DNA of 64,000 bases from Acanthopleura granulata (lineage: Eukaryota; Mollusca; Polyplacophora; Chitonida; Chitonidae). The notes under the pieces are model-generated. The model was not told the DNA's origin. It saw nothing but the letters and a program-made list of their open reading frames with translations, and ran no database searches. The number at the start of each line of letters is the position of its first letter. Position 1 is the first letter of the stretch. The position numbers were made by a program, and so were the translations under genes. Where the stretch lies: NCBI GenBank assembly GCA_016165875.1, contig JABBOT010000001.1, positions 10,977,306 to 11,041,305 of the forward strand. The letters run 5' to 3'. Positions 54,083-64,000 of the stretch are shown one piece after another.

Positions 54083-54250
54083 GATTTCTTATATGCAGCT
54101 AATTTTATTACATGTTTAACCAGCACATTTCCATTCAACTCTTGTCAATTTCTGTCTTGTTAATTTGTTTGGACAACAGAAGGGCAGTGGTCATTTAGAA
54201 TGGGTTGTATTAGAAACATTAGAATCTGATTGATTTGGCTACGACTGGTC

Positions 54251-54512
54251 ATTTAAGGTGCGTTCCATTCATTCCCGGTGGACAGTGAAGGAGATAGTGG
54301 CCACTAGCGTGTCATTCCATTGGAGGAAACCAGTAGGATGGCTGCCACCACTGAGTCTGACGGTGGCGGAGTCATGTGTTGTAGGATCTATTGTAGCATC
54401 TTAGCTTATCAGAGACTGGGACATTGGGACATCACGCTGTGTCCTCTAGAGGCGACTGAATCTGTCACCAATGTCAGTCAGTCTCAGATTGACAAATGGA
54501 ATGCACACCAAG
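54251..54512. mobile_element. Fold-back element, ~255 bp, short terminal repeats
   Basis: The left end ggtgcgttccattcattc matches the reverse complement of the right end acaaatggaatgcacacc (ggtgtgcattccatttgt), with a further gttccattg-like motif inside. This form recalls hAT-derived miniature elements. No 8-bp duplication was found. Confidence 0.55.
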
Positions 54513-55849
54513 ACTAAGCTCAGTGTTGATCTCAGATCTGATCTGCAATACAGTACTGTCACTGCTGGTTATTCAAACACTGACAGAATGACTATATCAC
54601 CAACATACACATCGTAGATTACTAAAGCAATGTCGGACCAGGCAAAATGATGCTTTCCAAACAATGTTTATTACCAAATCTCACAAAACAGCCACATGAT
54701 TCAATGATAGAAATGTACGGAATGCACCAATTTCTATTTTAGAACAAACATGATCAAATGTTGCACATGAAAGTACTGTTAAACTCTGGCATTAAGTTTC
54801 CTTTAAGAGGAAACCAAGGCGGTTACGGTACTTCAAATGACTACAGGAACATAACGTAAGTTTATTTATTCTCTCTCTCAACCTGAACACTGTTTACCAT
54901 CTCGGAGTTAAATATGCCAACTGTTCATAGCATCAGGGTAAGTGACTGACAGATGAACAACATTTAGGTATGTGGTGAACAATATAAACACTAGAACAGA
55001 AAACAGAAAAAAAAAAAATACCAAAATGTTTTCCAAGTCTGAAAATGATGGAATTCCTTGAGATTTAGTTGCAAAATATAGCCATATAAAAGTATTTCAA
55101 TGAATATTCAGGGAATTTTGAGAATCCTGCCTTATTGGGAGCCTTACAATTTTGATTATAAAACCACCAACACATTATGGGATTTTTTGTGACCAGAGAT
55201 CATTATTATAAATAAATAAATGTATTAAAGCACATAATTTCAAGCATGGAAAATATCGGACAAGTCTTCAACATGAATATATCTGTGAATTCTACACAGA
55301 CAATCATGGAACAAGCAAACAGTTTAAACAAGTCACATGTCATAGCATCTTTAGGGTAAATGCACCAGTGTTGTTGATATGGAGACCATAAACTGTACAT
55401 AAACTTTTTCTTTCACCATCAACAAAATTTTCATAAGGTACATAATAACTATATTACCAGTCAAAACCAATACACAAAAATACAACACATACATGATCAA
55501 AGTCAGTCAATTTGTTTCCATGGCTGCAAATTATCTTTTACATCTGACACCTTAGAAAGGCACTTGACAAATGTACAAACCTTAGTACAATCATTAAACA
55601 ATTTCTACGGGACAAAATATAGACAAATCTGACAAGAGTTTCAGAGAGACAAAGTCTTCACATCTTTGCTCAACGAACTTCAATGAACAGTCAAAATATA
55701 CAAATTAAGTCCTGTTAACTTTCATATCACTGACCATAATACCATCTGCTGACATCAGGACATCTGAATTTGTGAACAATGTCAGTTGTAAATTTATACA
55801 TCTGTCAAAAGACAGAACTGCTTTTCTTGCTGACCTGTGCACTTTCAAC

Positions 55850-57960
55850 AAGTGTTCCACTGTGCATTCAGCCACCGGCTTAACAGCTCTTCCTGTCCAC
55901 CCTGTGTCCAAACTTGGCCACAGGTTGAACTGCTCTTCGTGCTTACCTGACTAGATGTATAAACTCGGCCACTTAACCACAGCCTGAATGGCTCTTCCTG
56001 TCCATACAACTACACGTACTACCTCGGCAACTCGGCTACAGTGTGAACAGCTCTTTCTGTTCACCTGACTACATGTATTAACTCTGCCACCCCGCCACAG
56101 CCTGAATGGCTCATCCTGTTCACCAGCCTAAATGTAAAAACTTAGCCACAGGCTTAACTCCTCTTGATTTTCCCTTGGCTATATGAACAAACTTGGCCAC
56201 TTGGCCACAGGCTGAACTGCCCTTCCTGTTCACCTGACTACATGTATACACTTAGTCAAAGGCTGAACTGCTCTTCCTGTTCACCCCACTACATGTACAC
56301 ACTTGGCCACAAGCTGAACTGCTCTTTCTGTTCACCTGATTACAGGTATGAACTCTGCCACCTGGCCACAGACTGAACTGCTCTTCCTTTTCACTTGGCT
56401 ACATGCAAAAATTCAGCCACCTGGCCATGTGTTGAACTGCACTTCCTGTTCACCGTAATATATGAACAAACCTGGCCACTTGGCCACAGGCTGAACTGCC
56501 CTTCCTGTTCACCCGATACATGTACACACTTCGCCAAAGGCTGAACTGCTCTTCCTGTTCACCCAACTACATGTACAAACTCAGCAACAGGCTGAACTAC
56601 TTTTCCTGTTCGCTTGTCTACATGAACAAACTTGGCCACTTTTCCACAGGCTGAACGACTCTTCCTGTCTACATGTAATCATTCAGCCACATGGCCACAG
56701 ACTGAATGGCTCTTCCTGTCCACCAAGCTACACATACAAACTTGGCCATAGGCTGAACTGCTCTTCTTGTTCACCAGACTAAATGAACAAACTTGGCCAC
56801 AGGCTGACCTGCTCTTCCCGTTCACCCAACTACACATACAAACTTGGCCACAGGCTGAATTGCTCTTCATGTTCACTCAGCTACATGCACTAACTCAGCC
56901 ACTTGGCCACAGGCTGAACAGCTGTTCCAGTTCGCCCAACTACATGTACAAACTCGGCAACAGGCTGAACTACTATTCATGTTCGCTTGTCTACCTGTAC
57001 AAACTTGGCCACTTGGCCACAGGCTGAAATGCTCTTCCTGTTCACCTGACTACGTGTACAGACTTGGCCACAGGCTGAACTGCTCTTCTTGTTCACCTGA
57101 TTACATGCACAAACTCTGCCACTCGGCCACAGACTGAACAGCTGTTCCTGTTCGTCCGACTACATGTACACACTTGGCCACAGGCTGAATGGCTCTTCTT
57201 GTTCACCTGATTACATGCATAAACTCTGCTCTTGGCCACAGGCTGCATGGCTCTTCCTGTTCACCTGACTACATGTACACACTTGGCCACAGACTGAACT
57301 GCTCTTCTTGTTCACCTGATTACATGCACAAACTCTGCCCTTGGCCACAGGCTGAATGGCTATTCCTGTTCACCTGACTACATGTACACACTTGGCCACA
57401 GGCTGAATTGCTCTTCCTGTTCACCCAACTAAATGTACAAACTCGGTTACAGGCTGAACTACACTTCATGTTCACTCGGCTACATGCACCAACTCAGCCA
57501 CCTGGCCACAGGCTGAACACCTCTTCCTGTTCACCCACCTACATGTACACACTTGGCCACAGGCTGAACTGCTTTTGCTGTTCACCCAAGTACATGTACA
57601 AACTGTTCCACTTGGTCATCGACTGAACTGCTCTTCCTGTTCACCCAACTACAAGTACAAACTAGGCAACAGGCTGAACTACTCATCTACATGAATAAAC
57701 TTGGCCACTTTTCCACAGGCTGAAAGACTTCCTGTTCACTCGACTACATGTACAAACTCGGCCACTTGGTCGCAGGATGAACTGCTCTTTCTGTTCACTA
57801 GACTACATGTACAAACTTGTGGCCACTTGGCCATACTTGAACTGCCCTTCCTGTTCACCCATCTACATGTACAAACTTAACCACTCTGCCGCAGACTGAA
57901 TCGCTCTTCCTGTCCACCCAACTACATGTACTAACTTAGTCACTTGGCCACATGATCAGA
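55850..57960. repeat. Large minisatellite, ~58/66-bp units, ~33 copies
   Basis: Units follow 'ccacaggctgaactgctctt' cctgttcacctgactacatgtacaaacttgg. Two length forms alternate irregularly, with and without an extra ~8 bp (cacttggc). Several units share secondary variants (cttgttcacctgattacatgcacaaactctgcc), a sign of higher-order duplication near 57060-57400. It lies in the 3' flank or a very long 3' UTR of the minus-strand E93-like gene. Confidence 0.92.
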
Positions 57961-57999
57961 CAACACACACAAATGTGACTTAAAACGTTCAGCAAGACC

Positions 58000-60900
58000 A
58001 GATAACATCCACCATGAACCTAATCAGGAAAGAATGCTTTTATATCTTCTAAAGGTAAATATACACAAGGTGGCCCCCCATTATATAACTCTTTCAGGTT
58101 TAACAGTTACTTCAGCCTGAACTCATAGTTAAAAAATAAAAGACAGTCAAATCAAACTTTACCCTTGAGCCCACTACTTTCAAGCTCACGTAAGACATTG
58201 TACATACATGTTCATGCTTTTATTTGATATTTATCTTTCTCTGATCTTGATCTCTACCTCTACATAGTTAATTCTACACTCACACAATAAAAACATGTTT
58301 CCGCCTAGGTGATTTGATGTGTACAAAATGCTATCGTCATAGGGCTCCTCCAAGGTCCCATGTACGTCAGCCAGGACATTTGATAAGCCGTATGTGCAGC
58401 ACCATTTACATGTATAAATGTGTACTATAGAGTCACGTGCCAGTGAAAACATCTGCCACATGATTACAAATACACTCTAAAAACGTGCGCATATAACTAT
58501 TTGTAATTCTCATTAGAGTTCTTCATAAAGGCCATGAAAAATAAAGTTTATAATCCTTCACTGTGTGCTTGCCTTGTTACAAATCTCATGGTTAAGCATC
58601 CCTACTGGCATGTTTGGAAATAGATTTAGCAGGCTGATCAAAATTGTTATTCAAATTCCCAGCAAAAATATTTTGAAATGTGGGTCAATGGTAATATAAT
58701 TATGGTATCATACAGTTTGTGTTTATATGTTTACCAGAATGTCTGAGTAATGTTTTCAGCAAGCTTTTGGTATCATCCTGCCATAATCACATCCAGTCCC
58801 TCGGTATAATGCCACACCTTGTTGGCTTTTCGTCATGTGGCTGTCGCACAAGAGAGATCTATCACTGGGAATGTTTTAGCTGAATGTATGTCAATAAATG
58901 AACAAAATAAAAATGAGCAAGAGAAAAACGGACAGACTGTAGTAAAGAAATACAAATCTCTAATTATTATGCATCAATTTCCTTCCAAACCAGGAAGCAC
59001 TTACATGACAACGAAGCCACAAGACTCTGTTTTATCAGATGGAACAATGGGTTAATTGGGCATACAGGCTCTACCAGTAGTTTAGTGTCCTGTAGTGACC
59101 AGGTGTCACCTGTCAGCATGTAATCCTGAGGTGTACATATATTCATCGTGGTAACAGTATACCAGATTCGTGGTGTATGTACAGCAGTGAACAGTCCCAG
59201 GAAGCTGCAGTTTCACATTCCCATTTCTCTTCAACATGTACCGGTACCTGCTTGGTAGGTGTTCAGCAGCCTTTGTAAAGAACCCTTCAATCTACCGGCA
59301 GTCGCGCGTCATGTCACCTGTCTGAGTGTAGATGTCCGCTTCACTACAACTTGACCAACACGTTCTCAGTCGCCCAATCTTGCAAGCATTCTTAATCATG
59401 GCTTGGTTTATGTGTGCTGATGCTCATGTTGGGTTTCAAGACTGTATGTTTTGTTTAAGAGCCAGCCACATGGGCCTTTAATGAATAATTCAGTTTTATC
59501 CCATCAGCCTCCAGCATGGTGCATGTAGCCCCCTTATAAAATACATAAGAAGTGACTGAATACCTCATATGCCAAAATAGTGGGCATGAGATTCTGGAAA
59601 AAGTTAACAAAATAGTGCATTGTGAGGCACAAGTGGAGAGACTCCTTGTAAAAGAGGTTAAGTCCTTTCTATATACATAAATATATACATATACATATAT
59701 AGAAGCAATTTACCTTCAAAAAATCATTTACCATACATATAATCTGTGTATTCAAATTTCACCAGTACAACCATCTTACACCAAAATTTGTAAATATATG
59801 TTTTCCTGTTAACATAAAATGTGTACTATGATTCATATATTTCAGTTTTATGCATTTACATCAATATGAACAGCTTTCGGACAACACAGCTCAAGTCAAG
59901 TGACAGACATTTTTCTTCAGAATATGTTAACAAAATTATTTAACACAACATTTTATGTACAACTTTCCAAAATATACAATGCTCAAGATTCATAAAACAG
60001 GTAAGATGCAGGACGGGTCAGTATTAGATCAGAAAATGATCAAACCGTTATATAGCATGACTGTCTACTCTTTTAACATGAGTAAATGATCAAATCTTCA
60101 AAACGGACAAAGTGAATTTTTCTTCGCACAGATAAATTATCAAATATTTAAACAGCAAGGCTGTTTCCTTTAAAGCAAAACACAATTGGTGAAAATGTAT
60201 GTATACAGAAACATACTAAAGAATGGCTGATAACTGGACATCTCCATTCAGTTTCTGTATTCGTAAATAATTATGCTTACAATATTCGTACAGGCCCCTC
60301 ATGTTCTGTGTAATTAGGGGGAAATCTCTGTACAGAATTTTGTGCCCCCTACCCATTTTCTTCACAATTAAAATGATCTACCAGTGTTGCTACAGAGTAC
60401 ATTGTTGCAAAACTGCCGATATCAACAATAACAAAAACATCTTGAATTCTGGTCGATATAATGAGGTTAGAGATTTCTTGCCAAGGTACAGATATATGTT
60501 CACCAGCTGTTCCCTTACCCTGTGACTGATCAATCTTACATATATATGTGCCACAAATATATTGAAGTATATCGAAAGACATCTGTGATATTTTTGTCTT
60601 TGTAGGCAGAAAATGTTACATCTAAACTGTAAGTATCATTCGTACATCATTTTAAAACTGTATGCCAAACTTTGTGAAATGAAAACCACTTAATGCAGCA
60701 AATTCAGCTGAGTGTGATGGTATAGTAAACTACAAAGACTACAATGAGTCAGACACAGGAGATAGTGGTGCACATGTACTCATGTTGTCAGCCGAACTCT
60801 TTCACAGATTTCTCACAAATTTGTATTTAATCACATACATCTGAAAATGTATGGATCTTGAAGCATGGCAGACTGGAACAAGCAATCTATCATCAATCTA

Positions 60901-61200
60901 TAAAAATAAAAACCATAAAAAAATTACAAAACATTACTGATAATCCAGATATTGGTGCTGACAGGAAAAGATCAGCATCATCAAAGGAACAGAGGTCATG
61001 TAAATCAAAATGGTCACTGTGAAAGGCGGCTGATAAACAGAAGGCACAATTTTCCTCCTAACCTCCATTTACATACATACATGTATGTGTAAGACAAGAT
61101 AATGTCAGCACTAATCCAGCATAAGTGTGAGACTACAACAGGCAACATACATGTAATATCAACAAGCATCAAAATAAAACATGCAATACCAAAGAGAAAA
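58000..61200. other. AT-rich non-coding sequence
   Basis: No convincing open frame, tRNA or structured repeat was seen. Runs of tatacatata occur near 59680-59700. It could be 3' UTR of the E93-like gene; nothing in the sequence decides this. Confidence 0.4.
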
Positions 61201-61225
61201 CAATACATGACAACGTGTAAATAAT

Positions 61226-61402
61226 ATCTGTGTCATATTGGATATACACATACACTGAAGTACCCAAGTATCTGTGTCATATTGGATATACACATACACT
61301 GATGTACCCAAGTATCTGTGTCATATTGGATATACATATACACTGATGTACCCAAGTATCTGTGTCATATTGGATATACACAAACACTGATGTACCCAAG
61401 TA
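61226..61402. repeat. 44-bp x4 tandem repeat
   Basis: Four copies of 'tatctgtgtcatattggata' tacacatacactgatgtacccaag differ at only a few positions, so the expansion is recent. Confidence 0.95.
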
Positions 61403-62507
61403 TCAAGATTCAGACTGATACAAACAACCTCAGGAAAACAAAAAACATTGCACATTTACCCTCATTAAAGTAAAAACCCAAGCAATCAACCATATACAGA
61501 ATAGGTAGAACCAGAACAAAACTCCAAAAATAAACAGAACCAAAAAAACTTTAACATATGAGAAATATGTGTAATTATGTGGAATTTTACTGTTAATATT
61601 ACGTCATTTAAGGCACCTGCTTGGGCAAAATGTCCCAATTCTTTTCCTTTGTACATGTACATACAGACTGTGTGGCCGTTACTTTTATCTGGAATGTCAT
61701 ACAGAAAATGACTGCAAGTACCTGTGAACTCATGACTAGATAAACTATGATCATAGCAAGAACTTTAAACAGTATATTCTGGCAAGGATATTCTTTTACA
61801 GGACTGTCAGCCACATAAAACAGGAGGAGAATACATCTCCCAAAAAACAGACTCATTCTTCATAAGCCATATAACAAAATTAACGAGACCTAAACGAATG
61901 TATATAAATTATATCTAGTATCAATGAGATTAAATTCTTAAAAAAAAAAAAAGAATCCACAAGTATTATGCTCATGTAAATAAACGTGTGTGTTAAGAGA
62001 AAAGATCATCACCCCCCCAAAATACTGATAAACCAGCTGTATATAGATATAAACTAGGGGTATAAAAAGAAGTTAGCACATGGAAATAAATAAATTGTAT
62101 ACATACTGATCAAACTATAATTAACAAATTCACATCATATGCACGGTTAAACATAAATCTGTGTAAATGAAATACTTCTTTGTACAATATAAATAGTCAT
62201 TCCTCGGTATACCTTTCAGTCAGTTTGACAATTACCTTCAATAGAATAGAAAGGATAAAACAAAAATATGTGAAGTCAGATCAGTATTATTATTTTAGCC
62301 ACAGTTCCACCCAAATACATTCTAGCCTAGCGCTATTGCAGCTCATATCTCAATGTTTTTGATTACATTCCCATCCATCCACAGTGCACATATTAAGGCT
62401 GTTTATACAAATAAAGATACTAGCTAAGAAATACATTTTTTGATTGACTGAAAGGAGGTATTCTGTCCTCCCAAAAATACAAATCCTTTTAATCTTTGTT
62501 GACCCAA
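61403..62507 (-). other. Probable 3' UTR of the E93-like gene
   Basis: AT-rich, without open frames, directly downstream of the stop at 62508. No single polyadenylation site can be chosen. Confidence 0.45.
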
Positions 62508-64000
62508 TCACTTGATAAAGAGGAATCCATCTTGAAGACCCCCTCCATTCCCTCGAGGAAATCCACTCTGAAGGAAATTGTCTTCTGGACAGAATGAATG
62601 AGACTTGTTCTGTACTTTTTGTTGTAGCTTCTTCAGTAGCTCTGAGGCAGGGGTGCTGATGGCAAAGTTAGCTGTGAATGGTGAAGGGGGCAGCGCTGCA
62701 GGCGGATAGCTCAGCCCATTCGGGGGTGTGTGCTGCAGCCAGCTGGCCAGAGATCGTGATGGGTCGAATTTAAGCAGTCCGTTAGACTGTTCATTTTTTG
62801 AGGGGCTAGTTGTAATGGCACTGGCTGTTGGGGCCTGAGGGGTTAGTGAGGGTGTGGGCGCAGGGACCACTGCTTTCTGCTGAGGGCTCTCGGATGGTTT
62901 ATTGTTGGTTGAGCTGTTAGCACCTGCACCTTGCTTGGCTGTTTGATTATCCTTGATTTTCTTCTGCCTCAGCAGATGCCTCTCCTTCACCTTGTACTCC
63001 AATGTGGAGTGTGGCACACCAAAGTAACTGCCAGCCCTGTGTACACTCATCTCACCTCTCTGGACTGCCTTCACTGCTTCCATCAAGAGCTGACTGTTGT
63101 ACTTTCTGTACTGACCCCTTTTGGGCCGGGTTTTCTTCACAGGCGTTATGCCAGTGGCTCCGTTTTGTGTTGAGGAGGTATTGTTTTCTTTCCCACTGTT
63201 AGAGTTTGCGGAATTGCTCTGCTCAGCATTATTCTTCCTGTTTTGGGGACTTGGTTGTTTGCGAGACTTCTTAGCAGGCGAGGCACTTGGTATGGAGAAA
63301 GCTGAGGCCGTGGTTGTTTGAGCTGACGGCAGGGCAGGGCTGTGACAGGTGCTACCGACTTTCTCGTTAGCCAGACCGCCGCTGTGGGTACGTGTACGCA
63401 CCTTTTCAGCGATAGTCTTTGCTATTATATCCTTCAGAGTGTCTCCTATTTTACCACACTCGTACGCCTTCCCTTCCTTGCTTTGAGGTGGTGGGTCCTC
63501 AGCGGACGCCACAAGAGAGGGCTTGAAGGACGGAATTTTCAGCGGAGATGCAGACGGATGGGAGGAAGGGGCGGATATCACTGGATTGCTCTCTGGCGTT
63601 GTTGTTGTAATCGTCGTCTTGTTGTATAAAGCTGACTGATGAGGTAGACTGGTGCAGCGCTCCATGTCCACGCGTTGTTCAGTGAGTCTTCGCACAAGTT
63701 CAGGCAATATGGTTAGCTTGAGCTCTCCTGCAGGAGAGGAGCTGGACGGGGAGGCTATGGACCTGCCAGGTTCCTCGTCTTGACTGCTCGCCTCCATGTC
63801 TATCCCGCACATGCTGCGGTATTCATCCTGTTCCTTCAGACCATTCAGGTTGTGTTTGCGACGGATCTGCTCCAGACGCCAGTCCCAGAAGTCTTGGAGG
63901 TGCTGGTGGTGGTTGTTGTGGGCCCCCAGGTGCTGGACTGGGATGGGGAAGGGGATGGGCGGCATGAGGAGGAAGGGGTTGGTCTGCATCAGCTCAGACA
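62508..64000 (-). CDS. E93/Mblk-1/LCOR-family transcription factor, 3' coding part
   Basis: One open stretch on the minus strand runs from beyond 64000 to the stop at 62508-62510, 493 codons from the first visible Met (63989) and open upstream of it. The exon or gene continues right of the window. A pipsqueak-type helix-turn-helix lies at residues 288-344 (62958-63128): KRGQYRKYNSQLLMEAVKAV then QRGEMSVHRAGSYFGVPHST and LEYKVKERHL, near-identical to insect E93/Mblk-1 and nematode MBR-1 and related to vertebrate LCOR/LCORL. A helical stretch GDTLKDIIAKTIAEKV lies at 182-197; the rest is Ser/Pro/Thr/Gln-rich, low complexity and probably disordered. No PxDLS CtBP motif is seen in this part. E93 proteins are nuclear and act in hormone-timed transitions (insects) or neuron remodelling (worm); the role here is inference. 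Confidence 0.92.
   Translation of the reverse strand, partial: SELMQTNPFLLMPPIPFPIPVQHLGAHNNHHQHLQDFWDWRLEQIRRKHNLNGLKEQDEYRSMCGIDMEASSQDEEPGRSIASPSSSSPAGELKLTILPELVRRLTEQRVDMERCTSLPHQSALYNKTTITTTTPESNPVISAPSSHPSASPLKIPSFKPSLVASAEDPPPQSKEGKAYECGKIGDTLKDIIAKTIAEKVRTRTHSGGLANEKVGSTCHSPALPSAQTTTASAFSIPSASPAKKSRKQPSPQNRKNNAEQSNSANSNSGKENNTSSTQNGATGITPVKKTRPKRGQYRKYNSQLLMEAVKAVQRGEMSVHRAGSYFGVPHSTLEYKVKERHLLRQKKIKDNQTAKQGAGANSSTNNKPSESPQQKAVVPAPTPSLTPQAPTASAITTSPSKNEQSNGLLKFDPSRSLASWLQHTPPNGLSYPPAALPPSPFTANFAISTPASELLKKLQQKVQNKSHSFCPEDNFLQSGFPRGNGGGLQDGFLFIK

Noticed and set aside
56164..57626. Series of 60-86-codon frames rich in CSSCSPDYMY
   Set aside because: Shadows of the ~60-bp array at 55850-57960.
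62931..63629. Plus-strand open frames opposite the E93-like exon
   Set aside because: Antisense shadows of a GC-rich coding exon whose minus-strand reading has a clear conserved domain.

Overview
The window is nuclear DNA from an invertebrate animal, probably a spiralian such as a mollusc or brachiopod. Genes are split into many short exons with GT/AG introns of a few hundred to several thousand bases. Non-coding DNA is AT-rich and full of minisatellites, short inverted-repeat elements and SINE-like copies. The taxon guess rests on the repeat style and on protein similarity recalled without a database, so it is tentative.

Five protein-coding genes can be read. (1) 725-6651, plus strand: the last eight exons of an aspartate-aminotransferase-like gene whose N-terminal exon or exons lie left of the window. 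It keeps the PLP lysine but has lost two substrate or cofactor positions. (2) 15284-23116, plus: a complete securin (PTTG1-type) gene of six coding exons, 263 codons plus stop, with a KEN box, a perfect D-box and a plausible separase pseudosubstrate motif; its largest intron holds a dead LINE. (3) 27926-29052, minus: SFR1, the partner of SWI5 in RAD51-dependent recombination, two coding exons. (4) 33044-49944, plus: NCAPH, the condensin I kleisin, 17 coding exons that join in frame to 735 codons plus stop. (5) 62508-64000 and beyond, minus: the 3' coding part of an E93/Mblk-1/LCOR-family transcription factor with a pipsqueak-type helix-turn-helix. Genes 2, 3 and 4 all act on chromosomes (sister separation, recombinational repair, mitotic compaction) and lie within about 35 kb. 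This may be chance, but it is worth a synteny check.

Between and inside the genes: 1-670 is a ~31-bp minisatellite. An intron minisatellite (3240-4165) has a repeat unit that contains a near-perfect 5' splice site. A ~3.55-kb pogo/Tigger-like DNA transposon with terminal inverted repeats and a broken transposase lies at 7235-10789. A decayed copy of the last aminotransferase exon lies at 11448-11507. A 33-bp minisatellite (23698-24760) is open in several frames. A 72-bp minisatellite (25427-26945) is interrupted by a 722-bp inverted-repeat element. A ~60-bp array (55850-57960) lies on the 3' side of the E93-like gene.

The most unusual mobile DNA is a set of 58-64-bp insertions that start at the same base (TCGCCACG) and carry perfect 13-bp target-site duplications (4604-4687 and 30932-31021). 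They look like an ultra-short SINE sharing its 3' tail with a longer tRNA-derived SINE, of which five copies and one tail fragment are present. A third family (253-261 bp with long inverted repeats) has three copies. Stretches 11510-13490, 29060-31300, 49945-52850 and 58000-61200 show no convincing gene.
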